Below are positions 16,310 through 24,806 of a stretch of 64,000 nt of DNA, in pieces (position 1 is the first letter of the stretch; each line of letters begins with the position of its first letter). This DNA comes from an uncultured Poribacteria bacterium (GTDB taxonomy: Bacteria; Poribacteria; WGA-4E; WGA-3G). The stretch lies in contig OX638352.1 of NCBI GenBank assembly GCA_951813545.1, forward strand, positions 186,001 to 250,000. Direction: 5' to 3'. Below the pieces are notes generated by a model that was given only the letters and a program-made list of their open reading frames with translations, made no database searches and had not been told where the DNA came from. Both the position numbers and the translations under genes were made by a program.

Positions 16310-16714
16310 TTATTTATTCTCTGTGACGCGTGCCATATCGGGTTTGATACCCTTTGGTGGTGCAATCCGGGTATCCACACCGACACGCGCTGAATGAAAA
16401 TCCGTGTTCTCTAAGGGTTCAATTGAAAGCCGATATCCAAGCGCGGCAAGAATAGTTAGGAGCATATCAACGCGTGGTGCCGCCTCACCTGAAAGTGCGT
16501 CCAAGAGCGTTTGTGGATCCATTCCAGTTTGCTTGGTAAGTTCCGGGATTCCTCCTTGTGCATCTATGACTGCCTGGAGCGCGCTCATCAACGCGGCAGA
16601 GTCTCCGTATGTTTGGTAATCCACTAATACTGCTTGAAGAAATTCAATTGCAGCCTCGTGGTCGGCGGTAAGGTCTTCGATGAAAACATCGCGCCATTTT
16701 CTTAGTTTTCTCAC
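16310..16714 (-). CDS. HigA-type antitoxin (addiction-module helix-turn-helix protein)
   Basis: 134 residues from a GTG at 16714 with a perfect AAGGAGGT upstream. The C-terminal half is a helix-turn-helix: GGIPELTKQTGMDPQTLLDAL followed by DMLLTILAALGYRLSIEP, the signature of the 'probable addiction module antidote' family that binds operator DNA and neutralises a RelE/HigB-like toxin. The N-terminal WRDVFIEDLTADHEAAIEFLQAVL is the usual toxin-facing part. Here the tail is about 30 residues longer than usual (SARVGVDTRIAPPKG...). It directly follows the toxin gene, the HigBA order, and the pair is in front of the SDR. Confidence 0.85.
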   Translation of the reverse strand: MRKLRKWRDVFIEDLTADHEAAIEFLQAVLVDYQTYGDSAALMSALQAVIDAQGGIPELTKQTGMDPQTLLDALSGEAAPRVDMLLTILAALGYRLSIEPLENTDFHSARVGVDTRIAPPKGIKPDMARVTENK

Positions 16715-17048
16715 GTGTGTACCTCCTTGTATTCTTGCCAATAGGTTTTTGCTCTTGAATATCTCGTGCCTGTGATGACTTGTCCCCTCCGCAGAGCAAA
16801 AGCACACTTGTGTTATCTACCTCCGCAAAATAAACACGATAACCTGCCCCGACATGAATACGTAGTTCAAAAACACCACCACCGACAGAGCGGTAATCGC
16901 CGAAATTACCCTGCTCAAGATAGATAAATCTCGAACGAATACTACTTTGTGCCTTTTTATCTCGAATTGTTTTAAACCATTCATTAAAAGGCTCCCTGCC
17001 ATTTGGATCCTTATAGAATTGTAGTTCTCGCGGATGTGTGCTACGCAT
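16644..17048 (-). CDS. HigB/RelE-like toxin with a probable one-base deletion near its 3' end
   Basis: 134 residues as read. Residues 1-95 match the 'addiction module killer' (RelE/HigB) family: YKDPNGREPFNEWFKTIRDKKAQSSIRSR, GGGVFELRIHVGAGYRVYF and LLLCGGDKSSQARDI. After RDI the frame turns into a basic, unrelated tail that runs 71 bp into the antitoxin gene. In the neighbouring frame the sequence reads RAKTYWQEYKEVHT and stops at a TGA that overlaps the antitoxin GTG (GTGA), which is how this family normally ends. Adding one base near 16755-16757 gives a 112-residue toxin. As it stands the toxin may be inactive, or the base loss is a sequencing error. Confidence 0.8.
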   Translation of the reverse strand: MRSTHPRELQFYKDPNGREPFNEWFKTIRDKKAQSSIRSRFIYLEQGNFGDYRSVGGGVFELRIHVGAGYRVYFAEVDNTSVLLLCGGDKSSQARDIQEQKPIGKNTRRYTREKTKKMARCFHRRPYRRPRGCN

Positions 17049-17160
17049 TAAGGTTGTTCTTGATTAATGTGAGTTCGGTAAATAAAATCCACAAATATTA
17101 GCAGGAACTAAGTGAGGCTCGGTCTTTGCTGAGCCTTGCGATGTTTGTGCTTCGGCTAAT

Positions 17161-18360
17161 TTACTCCGGTAAATCTTCGGACTCTGCATATTGATATAAC
17201 AGATCTGTATCAATCACCTTTATTTTTCCGTTGTGCTCTTCAGCCAAAGAAACGAGTAACTTTGCAGCAGGTGAACGTTTCGGGTCAACCTCAAGCGCAA
17301 CAACATAGATAATAGCGTTGTTGACGTTCTTTTCTCGCACTGCTTCAAGAATTACGTCCTTATTCACTTCAATAGGGTAGTCAGGACTTGCTGTAGGAAG
17401 TCCATCAGTTATCAAAACAATAACAGATGGATCCAATGCTAACGAGACATCAAGCGCAGAGAGAATATTCGTGTTTTTATTTCCGTGAATGCTCTCCGGT
17501 GTAAATTTGTCAAGATATTTCAAGGTACGTTCTATACTTGCGGCATTTGCTGGTAGCATTTTCTTACTCATTGCTCTTGCCTGCGCAGAAAAGGTTACTA
17601 CGTTTAACTTATCGTGGCTACCAAGCATCAAAGCAGAATCTTTGAGAGAGTTGACAGCGAGAAACAGTTTTCTCAGTCCAGCAGCCTGCATACTTGCCGA
17701 AATATCAAGGCAGTAAACGACATCTTTGGGTCCCCCGAATTCATCAAGAAAGTCGATGATGCCGAGTCGGTCTGCGATACCGCTACTTCCACCACCACCC
17801 AGGAGTCCGTCTCCACCGCCCTGTCCATCACCACGGAAACGCCCCATCCCGTCGCCACGCGCCCGAACTCTGCCGGTAACAAGGCCGCGCCCGTCAGTTC
17901 GTCCCGGTTGTGAGATTAATCTACTGAGGTTTGAGGCTTCGGCGTCGCGCAATTTTGCATCTGTCATGACATCAGGGACAAATTCATTTATGGGTGCTTT
18001 GTTGACTTCCACATCTTCAAGAACAACACGTGGACTGAGTTTCACTACTTCATCTACTTTGTTCCGAGCGGTTTCAATCTTCTTGTCCGTTGCATCTCTG
18101 GCAAGCTGCTGGGTCGGATCATACATCTTTTTGGTGAGCGGTGGTTTCGGTTTCGGTTTCCGTTTTCTGGGGGCTTCCGCATCATTAATCAACTCAACAG
18201 CAAGCGCATCCGCTTGCTCCTGGCCAAGTTGATTTATTGGAAGAAACAGGTAGGTAATAACGAAAATCATGTGTAAGATAAGAGATAATAAGATGACCGA
18301 GCGTGTGCGGTTCCTACGTCGTTTTGCATCAACGCCCCAATTCAACAATTGATTTAACAT
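17161..18360 (-). CDS. TonB-like membrane-anchored von Willebrand factor A protein
   Basis: 399 residues from ATG 18360, preceded by GGAGG. The first ~55 residues are a cytoplasmic basic stretch and one membrane helix (VILLSLILHMIFVITYLFL), followed by a Pro/Lys-rich stretch KRKPKPKPPLTKK, the layout of TonB and energy-transducing relatives. After a linker and a Gly-rich spacer comes a VWA domain with a full MIDAS: DISAS near residue 219, a Thr in KNTNI, and the Asp of ITDGLP. VWA domains bind protein partners through a metal. A role in cell-surface assembly is possible, but no ExbB/ExbD gene is adjacent. The RIS/winged-helix gene lies 84 bp upstream in the same direction. Confidence 0.8.
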   Translation of the reverse strand: MLNQLLNWGVDAKRRRNRTRSVILLSLILHMIFVITYLFLPINQLGQEQADALAVELINDAEAPRKRKPKPKPPLTKKMYDPTQQLARDATDKKIETARNKVDEVVKLSPRVVLEDVEVNKAPINEFVPDVMTDAKLRDAEASNLSRLISQPGRTDGRGLVTGRVRARGDGMGRFRGDGQGGGDGLLGGGGSSGIADRLGIIDFLDEFGGPKDVVYCLDISASMQAAGLRKLFLAVNSLKDSALMLGSHDKLNVVTFSAQARAMSKKMLPANAASIERTLKYLDKFTPESIHGNKNTNILSALDVSLALDPSVIVLITDGLPTASPDYPIEVNKDVILEAVREKNVNNAIIYVVALEVDPKRSPAAKLLVSLAEEHNGKIKVIDTDLLYQYAESEDLPE

Positions 18361-18443
18361 GATGAATTCCTCCGCGTTCCGTTTTTCATTGGTGTATTTT
18401 AGCAATATAGGCTTGTAAGCAACAAGATTTGGGGTTCCGAGTG

Positions 18444-18962
18444 CTATACTCCTGATGCAGCTTGCTGGTTTTCAAAAGCCTGAATCCACATTTTACCTTC
18501 AGGTGTCAGTTCATAATACGTATGATTCCGATGTTTAATCCATTTGCCTTTGACGATATTCTTGCGATAGTGTATAATCCGCCCTTCCACCCGTTTCAAA
18601 CCACCGAGGTCCCTCAATTTGCGATGTCGTCGGTGCGTCTCCTCCAACGGAATCCTTAAAGTTTCAGCCACAACAATAGAGTAGTCCATTCCCAACTCTT
18701 GATGGTGTTTTAGTATAAAGTAATCGGTTTCATCAAGCTCAGCAAATTCGGGTGGAAGTGCGTCTGAATCCGCTGATGTCTCGGTTTTCCGAATCTCATC
18801 CCACGTTACCCTCAGTAACCGTTCTGTTCGGAAAGCTTGTACTGCGTTACACGTAGCATCATGGACAGTAATCGTGCTATCCTCTTTGAAATAGCCGGTA
18901 ATTGCATCCCCCTCTTGTGGCATGCAACACTTGGCGATTTTATATGTCAATTCATCTACCAT
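18444..18962 (-). CDS. RelA-type zinc-finger (RIS) domain fused to a winged helix
   Basis: 172 residues. Residues 8-42 reproduce the zinc-finger/RIS domain of RelA and SpoT: Cys12, Cys13, P15, GD (18-19), G23, then His34 and Cys38. The Cys13-to-His34 (21) and His34-to-Cys38 (4) distances equal those of E. coli RelA (613-634-638). A following VTWDEI matches the end of that domain. The rest (residues 75-170) looks like a DUF2250-type winged helix: DYFILKHHQELG, IPLEETHRRHRKLRDLGGLKRVEG, HTYYELTPEGK. No synthetase, hydrolase or ACT domain is present. It may be a ribosome- or zinc-sensing DNA- or RNA-binding protein; the function is inference. Confidence 0.75.
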   Translation of the reverse strand: MVDELTYKIAKCCMPQEGDAITGYFKEDSTITVHDATCNAVQAFRTERLLRVTWDEIRKTETSADSDALPPEFAELDETDYFILKHHQELGMDYSIVVAETLRIPLEETHRRHRKLRDLGGLKRVEGRIIHYRKNIVKGKWIKHRNHTYYELTPEGKMWIQAFENQQAASGV

Positions 18963-19072
18963 CTCTTTGCACCATTACAACACCATATATGAACCTAAGT
19001 TGCCCCTTTTTATTGACATAACCGCTAAGAGATGCGCGGTAAGTACAAGACCTACCTGTACAGATTAGCGTC

Positions 19073-20350
19073 TCAATCCCGTTCCAATGCGCGGTATCCG
19101 ATGTCCTTCCGAAAATGTGCATCGGCAAACTGAATGACAAAAACACCTTGATATGCCTGTTGAATGGCGTCGTGTAATCCGTCTGCCATAGCAGTAACAC
19201 CTAATACCCGTCCGCCATCAGTGACGATGTTTTTTCCAGCCTGTTTCGTGCCTGCGTGAAAAACGTTCACGCCTTCAATCGCATCGGCATCTTCCAACCC
19301 TGTGATAACTTCGCCTGTTTGGTATGGGTCAGGATACCCGCCTGAAGCCATGATGACACACGCTGCTGCCTCGTTATACCATTGGACATCAGCAGCGTGC
19401 TGTTCAAGTGTTCCATCAATACATGCGGTTAGCAAAGGAACTAAGTCACTCTTGAGGCGAGGAAAGAGAACTTGTGCCTCCGGGTCTCCAAAGCGACAGT
19501 TGAATTCCACTACTTTCGGACCGGCATCGGTAATCATCAATCCGACATACAATACCCCTTTGAAGGGTCTTCCAATATCTGTCATGCCGTTGACAGTCGG
19601 ATAGACGATGCGCTGCATCACATCGTCGTGCAGTTCCGGTGTGATAACGGGTGCTGGTGAGTATGCTCCCATGCCACCGGTGTTCTTACCGGTATCACCA
19701 TCGTGGGACATCTTATGGTCCTGCGAACTGACAAATGGGAGACAGTAGGTTCCATCGGTAAGCACTGTGAAGGAGGCTTCCTCACCGATGAGTTCTTCCT
19801 CAATCACGACACTATCGCCTGCGTCACCAAATGCCTTGTCTACCAAAATAGTTGTGACAGCTTGCAACGCCTCTTTGAAGGTACGTCCGGGGATAACGCC
19901 CTTTCCTGCAGCGAGTCCATTTGCCTTGACGAAAACAGGCGTATTGCGATCTTCGATATAAGCCATTGCCTCTTCGGCATCCGTAAACGTCTGGTGTTCC
20001 GCTGTCGGTATTCCGTTTTTCACCATCAGCTGCTTGGCGAAATCCTTGCTTGCTTCGAGGTGCGCTGCGCGTTTATCGGGTCCAAATGCTTTCAGACCGC
20101 GTTCACTGAACACATCAACGATCCCTTCAGCCAACGGAACCTCCGGTCCAACAACAGTCAGTGCAATATCTTCGGATCCTGCCCATTCTGCCAATTCGGT
20201 AAACCGATCCGGCATTGGGATAGATGCTGCAATTTGAGCAATGCCCGGATTACCGGGCGCGCAATATATTTTTTCGACGAGTGGGCTTTGGGCAAGTTTC
20301 CAGACGAGGGCGTGTTCACGCCCGCCCTGCCCGATAACCAGAATTTTCAT
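19073..20350 (-). CDS. purD: Phosphoribosylamine-glycine ligase
   Basis: 425 residues from the ATG at 20350, which has AAGGAT six bases upstream; an ATG two codons earlier is too close to it. PurD makes glycinamide ribonucleotide from phosphoribosylamine, glycine and ATP, the second step of purine synthesis. All landmarks are present: MKILVIGQGGREHAL, GPEVPLAEGIVD, KANGLAAGKGVI in the ATP-grasp core, EEASFTVLTDG, GGMGAYSPAP and EFNCRFGDPEAQ. Full length for the family. No other purine gene is adjacent. The C-terminal ALERD is slightly shorter than in some homologues. Confidence 0.97.
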   Translation of the reverse strand: MKILVIGQGGREHALVWKLAQSPLVEKIYCAPGNPGIAQIAASIPMPDRFTELAEWAGSEDIALTVVGPEVPLAEGIVDVFSERGLKAFGPDKRAAHLEASKDFAKQLMVKNGIPTAEHQTFTDAEEAMAYIEDRNTPVFVKANGLAAGKGVIPGRTFKEALQAVTTILVDKAFGDAGDSVVIEEELIGEEASFTVLTDGTYCLPFVSSQDHKMSHDGDTGKNTGGMGAYSPAPVITPELHDDVMQRIVYPTVNGMTDIGRPFKGVLYVGLMITDAGPKVVEFNCRFGDPEAQVLFPRLKSDLVPLLTACIDGTLEQHAADVQWYNEAAACVIMASGGYPDPYQTGEVITGLEDADAIEGVNVFHAGTKQAGKNIVTDGGRVLGVTAMADGLHDAIQQAYQGVFVIQFADAHFRKDIGYRALERD

Positions 20351-20418
20351 TCGCATATCCTTTTTGATTGTATTGTATCATAAAATGTTCGGAAAATCAA
20401 GTATCCGACGACTTTAAT

Positions 20419-20447
20419 TTGACAAAGTGCCCACGACCTGCTATACT
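20419..20447 (+). promoter_or_regulatory. Consensus promoter of the 20522 membrane-protein gene
   Basis: TTGACA (20419-20424), 17 bp spacer, TATACT (20442-20447). It is divergent from purD, with a leader of about 68 nt. Confidence 0.75.
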
Positions 20448-20521
20448 GACGGCGACTTAATTTACAACTCAGATAAACAACCGTGCCGCAGCGAACCCAT
20501 AGTGGTAGAAGGAAGCAGTCT

Positions 20522-21190
20522 ATGCGCTATTTGCAAGGTATCATTACATGGATTGACTCATTGGAATCCGGCAGGCAATTTCGGAGCTGGGCTGCAATTC
20601 TCGTCAAAATCCTTGGAATGGCTATCTTAGCGGGTCTCAGTGTAGCGGGTATTGTAGTTTGCGTTAATACAATAGCTGCGAGCAAAGATGCAGAAATGAT
20701 CCCATCAATTCTTGTCATCATTGGATCAATCTCGGAAGTTTGCATCGCTATCACCATTGCCATAGTTCTCACCATGTTGTTTTGGAACAGATCCAATAAA
20801 ATCAGAACACTCGATAATGACCCGAATTTCATTTTGATATCTATTGTTGTCATCATGGTTCAACTGCTTGGCGAAGTAAGTTTCGTTGGACTCATTGGAG
20901 CCGGTGTTCAATCGCTGGTGGCTTCAATTTTCGGATCTGGGCTTCCGAAACTATTCACTTTTTTATTGCACGAACGTCAGTTACTGGGTTCTTTACCGCA
21001 CGACGTTGGAGAAACCCCGAACCTTATTTTAGGTCTGATTTTGTCTGTGATCTCTGTTCTCTCTGGAACAGTGCTATTGATTGTCGCTTACTTTATAGCG
21101 GAAGAGATTAATGTATTTGCAAATATAGCGGAAAGTCTCAATAATATAGAGACGAAGTTGGTGGATGAGGAACCTGCTTCAGATAGTTGA
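20522..21190 (+). CDS. Four-helix membrane protein of unknown function
   Basis: 222 residues from ATG 20522 with AAGGA upstream. An amphipathic N-terminus (YLQGIITWIDSLESG) is followed by about four long hydrophobic helices: AILVKILGMAILAGL, SILVIIGSISEVCIAI, ILISIVVIMVQLLGE and LILGLILSVISVLSGT. The C-terminus is soluble and acidic with a short coiled-coil-like stretch (ANIAESLNNIETKLVDEE). No known transporter motif. It lies 60 bp upstream of the hydrolase gene in the same direction. Function not predicted. Confidence 0.75.
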   Translation: MRYLQGIITWIDSLESGRQFRSWAAILVKILGMAILAGLSVAGIVVCVNTIAASKDAEMIPSILVIIGSISEVCIAITIAIVLTMLFWNRSNKIRTLDNDPNFILISIVVIMVQLLGEVSFVGLIGAGVQSLVASIFGSGLPKLFTFLLHERQLLGSLPHDVGETPNLILGLILSVISVLSGTVLLIVAYFIAEEINVFANIAESLNNIETKLVDEEPASDS

Positions 21191-21196
21191 CATACT

Positions 21197-21216
21197 CCCC
21201 TCGCTAAAGCGTGGGG
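21197..21216. repeat. CCCCTCGC-TAAA-GCGTGGGG hairpin
   Basis: Stem of four plus three pairs with one T-T mismatch. The same kind of hairpin is found at the ends of IS200/IS605-type elements, but no transposase or tnpB remnant is present. It may simply be an intercistronic processing or pausing hairpin between the membrane-protein and hydrolase genes. Confidence 0.4.
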
Positions 21217-21250
21217 TCCTGACAGTAGACTGATAACGGAGGAATTAATA

Positions 21251-23260
21251 ATGGCTGAACGACACCACGAACTCGCCCACGTCTTTACTGAGGCTTCGCA
21301 GGGCGTTAGCGACGCACGCAGTGGCACGCCACGCGACCTTAACACTCCCTATACCTTTCCGGGTTATACCAAAACGGAATGGACCGAAAAAGCTGCAGCA
21401 TTACGTCAACAGATTCGTGTTGCCAACGGTTTAGTGCCAACACACGAACCAACACCAATGAATGCCGAGATCTTCGGAAGAATCGAGCGAGAAGATTACA
21501 GCGTGGAAAAGGTCTATTTTGAGCCTTTTCCCGGGTTCTTCACAACCGGAAACCTATACCGTCCGTTAGGGAAACAAGGTCCGTTCCCCGGGATCGTGAG
21601 TCCGCATGGACACTGGGGACGCGGGAGACTTGAAAATATCGAACGAGGTTCAATCCCTGGTCGCTGCATCAATTGCGCCAAGCAAGGTTACGTCATTTTT
21701 GCCTATGATATGCTCGGTTATAACGACAGCGGCAAACAGATAGAGCACGGCTATGGTGGTGCACACGAAGGACTGTGGGGACTCAGCGCGATGGGACTTC
21801 AACTCCAGAACAGTATCCGTACTATCGACTTTTTAGAGAGCCTACCGGATGTGGACAACGAACGTATCGGGTGTACTGGCGCATCGGGCGGCGGAACACA
21901 AACCTTTATACTCACTGCAGTTGATGAGCGGATTAAAGTCTCAGCACCTGTCAATATGATTTCCGCGACAATGCAGGGCGGCTGCATCTGTGAAAATGCC
22001 CCGAATCTCCGTTTGGATGTCAGCAACATTGAAATCGGTGCGTTGATGGCACCGCGCCCGCTCCTACTCGTCTCCGCGACAGGGGACTGGACGGTAAAAA
22101 CACCGACGGTTGAATATCCAGCCATCCGAAGCATCTACGCCCACTTCGATGCAGAAGATAAGGTGCATCAGGTGCAGGTAGACGCGGAACACAACTACAA
22201 CAAAGAGAGCCGCGAGGCTGTGTATGCCTGGTTCGCAAAATGGTTTTTGGGAGCAGAAGACGCTTCGGCGTTCAAAGAGGTTGCATTTGAGGTTGAGTCG
22301 GACGAGGATTTATTGGCCTTCTCGGATCGCGAGATGCCAGCGCATGCGATGAAACAGGAAGAATTTTTACCCGCTTGGGTAAACCGTTCTCAACAAGCGA
22401 TCGAAAAACAGAAGCCAACGAATGAAGGAGAACTCCAGGCATTCCGTCAAGAGATGGGCAGCGGGTTGCAACACGCACTCGGGTTACACATCCCAAAAAG
22501 CACAGACGTAACGCTTGCTGAACCTGAAGGCGCATTTCCGACAACCTATCACACGAACTTATCTGCGAAACATCTTGTCATCGGTAGGAAGGGCGTTGGT
22601 GACGCTATCCCTGCTGTTCTATTTAGTCCGGAACCACAAGTAGGGCACGATCCCGTAACACTCATCGTTCATCCAGAAGGTAAGGAACAGTTAATCGATT
22701 CGGAGACAGGTGAACCGTCCTCACTGATCACTGCCTTACTTGGTGCTGATCAGAAGGTTCTCATCATTGATGTCTTTGGGACGGGTGAGCACAGCGATTA
22801 TGAGAGATCCGAAGATACCAACTACTTCACCACCTATAATCGAACTACTGCAGCCTCACGCGTGCAAGATATTGTAACGACGCTGCGCGGTTTTACAGGC
22901 AGAGGCGATGTGTCAGAGGTGAACCTGATTGGAATAGGTGAAGCGGGTTTATGGAGTTTGCTGGCGGCAGGATTTACAGAAGTCAAAAACGTTGTTGTGG
23001 ATGCAGCAGAATTTGGCAATAGCAGCGATACCGCCTTTTTGGAAACTTTACCAATCCCCAGTATTCGTCGAGTCGGAGATTTTCAGACAGCAGGAACACT
23101 CGTTGCACCTCGTCCGTTGATTATCCATAACACGGGTGATACGTTTGGAACGGAATGGATTGCTGAGGTTTATGGAAATATCGGGGCAAGCCAGCACCTA
23201 CTTGTCGAAAAAGAGAGGTTGCCTGATGAAGCGATAGCGGCACAGGTAACGACAGGGTAA
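21251..23260 (+). CDS. Tandem alpha/beta-hydrolase (acetyl-xylan-esterase-like) protein
   Basis: 669 residues with no signal peptide. The first half is an alpha/beta hydrolase: PHGHWGRGR near residue 117 (oxyanion side), nucleophile Ser212 in GASGGG, acid in SATGDWTVKTP and His in DAEHNYN, followed by WFAKWFLG. This arrangement is seen in acetyl xylan esterases and other carboxylesterases. The second half (from about residue 420) repeats the fold: LIVHPEGKEQLI, an LIIDVFGTGEHSD strand, then GIGEAGLW where the nucleophile serine is replaced by Glu, and APRPLIIHNTGD. So a catalytic domain is joined to a degenerate copy. GGAGG precedes the ATG. Confidence 0.85.
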   Translation: MAERHHELAHVFTEASQGVSDARSGTPRDLNTPYTFPGYTKTEWTEKAAALRQQIRVANGLVPTHEPTPMNAEIFGRIEREDYSVEKVYFEPFPGFFTTGNLYRPLGKQGPFPGIVSPHGHWGRGRLENIERGSIPGRCINCAKQGYVIFAYDMLGYNDSGKQIEHGYGGAHEGLWGLSAMGLQLQNSIRTIDFLESLPDVDNERIGCTGASGGGTQTFILTAVDERIKVSAPVNMISATMQGGCICENAPNLRLDVSNIEIGALMAPRPLLLVSATGDWTVKTPTVEYPAIRSIYAHFDAEDKVHQVQVDAEHNYNKESREAVYAWFAKWFLGAEDASAFKEVAFEVESDEDLLAFSDREMPAHAMKQEEFLPAWVNRSQQAIEKQKPTNEGELQAFRQEMGSGLQHALGLHIPKSTDVTLAEPEGAFPTTYHTNLSAKHLVIGRKGVGDAIPAVLFSPEPQVGHDPVTLIVHPEGKEQLIDSETGEPSSLITALLGADQKVLIIDVFGTGEHSDYERSEDTNYFTTYNRTTAASRVQDIVTTLRGFTGRGDVSEVNLIGIGEAGLWSLLAAGFTEVKNVVVDAAEFGNSSDTAFLETLPIPSIRRVGDFQTAGTLVAPRPLIIHNTGDTFGTEWIAEVYGNIGASQHLLVEKERLPDEAIAAQVTTG

Positions 23261-23291
23261 TACGGTAAGAAAAATATGTGAACTCCTCTGA

Positions 23292-23316
23292 TAGGTGCGG
23301 TTTGAAACCGCACCTA
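23292..23316. repeat. Perfect 12-bp palindrome ending in CCTA
   Basis: TAGGTGCGGTTT-G-AAACCGCACCTA, followed by CAGC. A member of the window-wide hairpin family. The TTTACTATAA terminal sequence of the 7733 element occurs 25 bp downstream (23341-23350). Confidence 0.7.
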
Positions 23317-23352
23317 CAGCGGTGTAAAAAAATTATAGGCTTTACTATAAGG

Positions 23353-23384
23353 GGAAAAAATTGGGCGGACACCACGGTCCGCCC
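23353..23384 (-). terminator. Rho-independent terminator of the ammonium transporter gene
   Basis: Stem GGGCGGAC/GTCCGCCC with a six-base loop (23363-23384); on the minus strand it is followed by AATTTTTTCCCC. It lies 52 bp after the stop of the transporter gene 23436-24806. Confidence 0.8.
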
Positions 23385-23394
23385 TTCTTACATT

Positions 23395-23418
23395 TGTAGG
23401 CGCGATTTATAACCGCGC
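23395..23418. repeat. CCTACA-hairpin repeat copy
   Basis: On the minus strand GCGCGGTT-ATA-AATCGCGC then CTACA. Another member of the palindrome family, next to the transporter terminator. Confidence 0.6.
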
Positions 23419-23435
23419 AAGATTACAAAAACCTT

Positions 23436-24806
23436 CTATGAGAGGTTGTATCCACGTTCGTTGTGCTGTGATAGGTCGAGCCCTTGGCGCTCGTCATCCT
23501 CTTCAACGCGTAAGCCGACTGTGGCATCCACAATTTTGAGGATAATAAACGAAAGCACACCACTCCAAACAATGGTAACAACGATACTAAGGAACTGCGC
23601 CCAGACCTGCATTCCGATGCTAGCTTTTGCCAATCCAGCTCCGCCTAAACTCTCTGCGGCAAAAATGCCAGTCAACAAAGCACCGACAATTCCACCGATG
23701 CCGTGAACACCGAACGCATCCAGAGAATCGTCATAGCCAAGTTGGGATTTCAAACTCGTAGCACCCCAGAAACAGACAACACCGGAGACAAGTCCGATGA
23801 CGAGGGCACCGATTGGACCAGCTGTACCAGAAGCAGGCGTAATAGCAACCAAGCCAGCAACAGCACCTGTTACGATGCCTAAGACACTCGGTTTGCCGTG
23901 CTTCGCCCACTCAACAAACATCCACGCAATAGCGGCGGTAGCAGTCGAAATCTGAGTGACAAGCATCGCCATACCTGCAGTACCATCAGCCGCAAGCTCA
24001 CTACCAGCATTGAAACCGAACCAGCCTACCCAAAGCATTGACGCACCAATGACAGTTATTGTCAAACTATGCGGTGGCATCGCTGTTGTCTGGTAACCGA
24101 GTCGTTTTCCAACCAATATAGCAGCAACTAATGCCGCGATTCCTGCGTTAATATGTACAACGGTTCCTCCGGCGAAATCGAGAGCACCGATAATATCACC
24201 AAACAACGAACCGTCCCCAGACCACGCCATGTGACAGAGAGGTGCGTACACGATTATCGACCACAGGACAGAAAAAATTAACATCGCCGAGAACTTCATC
24301 CGTTCAGCGAATGCACCAGCAATCAGCGCGGGTGTAATAATCGCAAATGTCAACTGGAAGGTAAGAAAAACTGTTTCGGGGATAGTCCCTGAGACAGTAT
24401 CTACACCAATGCCCCGTAGGAACATCGTGCCAAGCCCACCAACGAAAGAAGTAATCGTGATCTGCCCTTTCACCATACCGGCAGTGTTAAAGGCGAGGCT
24501 GTAGCCACAGACAATCCATACAATAGTAATCAACCCTGTCAATGCAAAACATTGCATAAGCACAGAGAGCACATTTTGGACGCGCACGAGTCCCCCATAA
24601 AAAAGGGCAAGCCCGGGGATCGTCATAAACAGCACGAGGGCAGTTGCGGTAAGCATCCAAGCGGTATCGCCGGAATCAGCCGTTGCTGCCTCTTGTGCCA
24701 TCGCCAAACTCGGCACACCACACATAAATAAAATAACAATTAGCGTTCCAATTCGTGTATAACCAGATCGCTTTTTTGTAGACTGTGATGCACATCGTTG
24801 TTGCAT
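23436..24806 (-). CDS. amt: Ammonium transporter (Amt/MEP family)
   Basis: 456 residues with an N-terminal signal/first helix (TLIVILFMCGVPSLAMA) as in E. coli AmtB, then eleven helices. It forms trimeric channels in the inner membrane that take up ammonium. Family marks: MTIPGLALFYGGLV, CGYSLAF, the twin histidines in YAPLCHMAW and AFGVHGIGG, and DFAGGTVVHINAG. The C-terminal cytoplasmic tail GLRVEEDDERQGLDLSQHNERGY is the PII (GlnK) docking element, yet no glnK/glnB gene is adjacent, unlike in most bacteria. Ribosome site GGAGGAT. It has its own promoter (24974-25002) and terminator. Confidence 0.95.
   Translation of the reverse strand: MQQRCASQSTKKRSGYTRIGTLIVILFMCGVPSLAMAQEAATADSGDTAWMLTATALVLFMTIPGLALFYGGLVRVQNVLSVLMQCFALTGLITIVWIVCGYSLAFNTAGMVKGQITITSFVGGLGTMFLRGIGVDTVSGTIPETVFLTFQLTFAIITPALIAGAFAERMKFSAMLIFSVLWSIIVYAPLCHMAWSGDGSLFGDIIGALDFAGGTVVHINAGIAALVAAILVGKRLGYQTTAMPPHSLTITVIGASMLWVGWFGFNAGSELAADGTAGMAMLVTQISTATAAIAWMFVEWAKHGKPSVLGIVTGAVAGLVAITPASGTAGPIGALVIGLVSGVVCFWGATSLKSQLGYDDSLDAFGVHGIGGIVGALLTGIFAAESLGGAGLAKASIGMQVWAQFLSIVVTIVWSGVLSFIILKIVDATVGLRVEEDDERQGLDLSQHNERGYNLS

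Noticed and set aside
17726..18232. 168-codon Pro/Ser-rich plus-strand frame
   Set aside because: Antisense to the Gly-, Lys- and Pro-rich linker of the VWA protein; its composition is explained by that.
19703..20383. 226-codon open frame on the plus strand opposite purD
   Set aside because: It is fully antisense to a complete, strongly conserved purD, has no ribosome site and no coherent domain.
21197..21216. Hairpin like those at IS200/IS605 ends
   Set aside because: Listed only as a hairpin; no transposase, tnpB or second end is present, so an insertion-element call is not justified.
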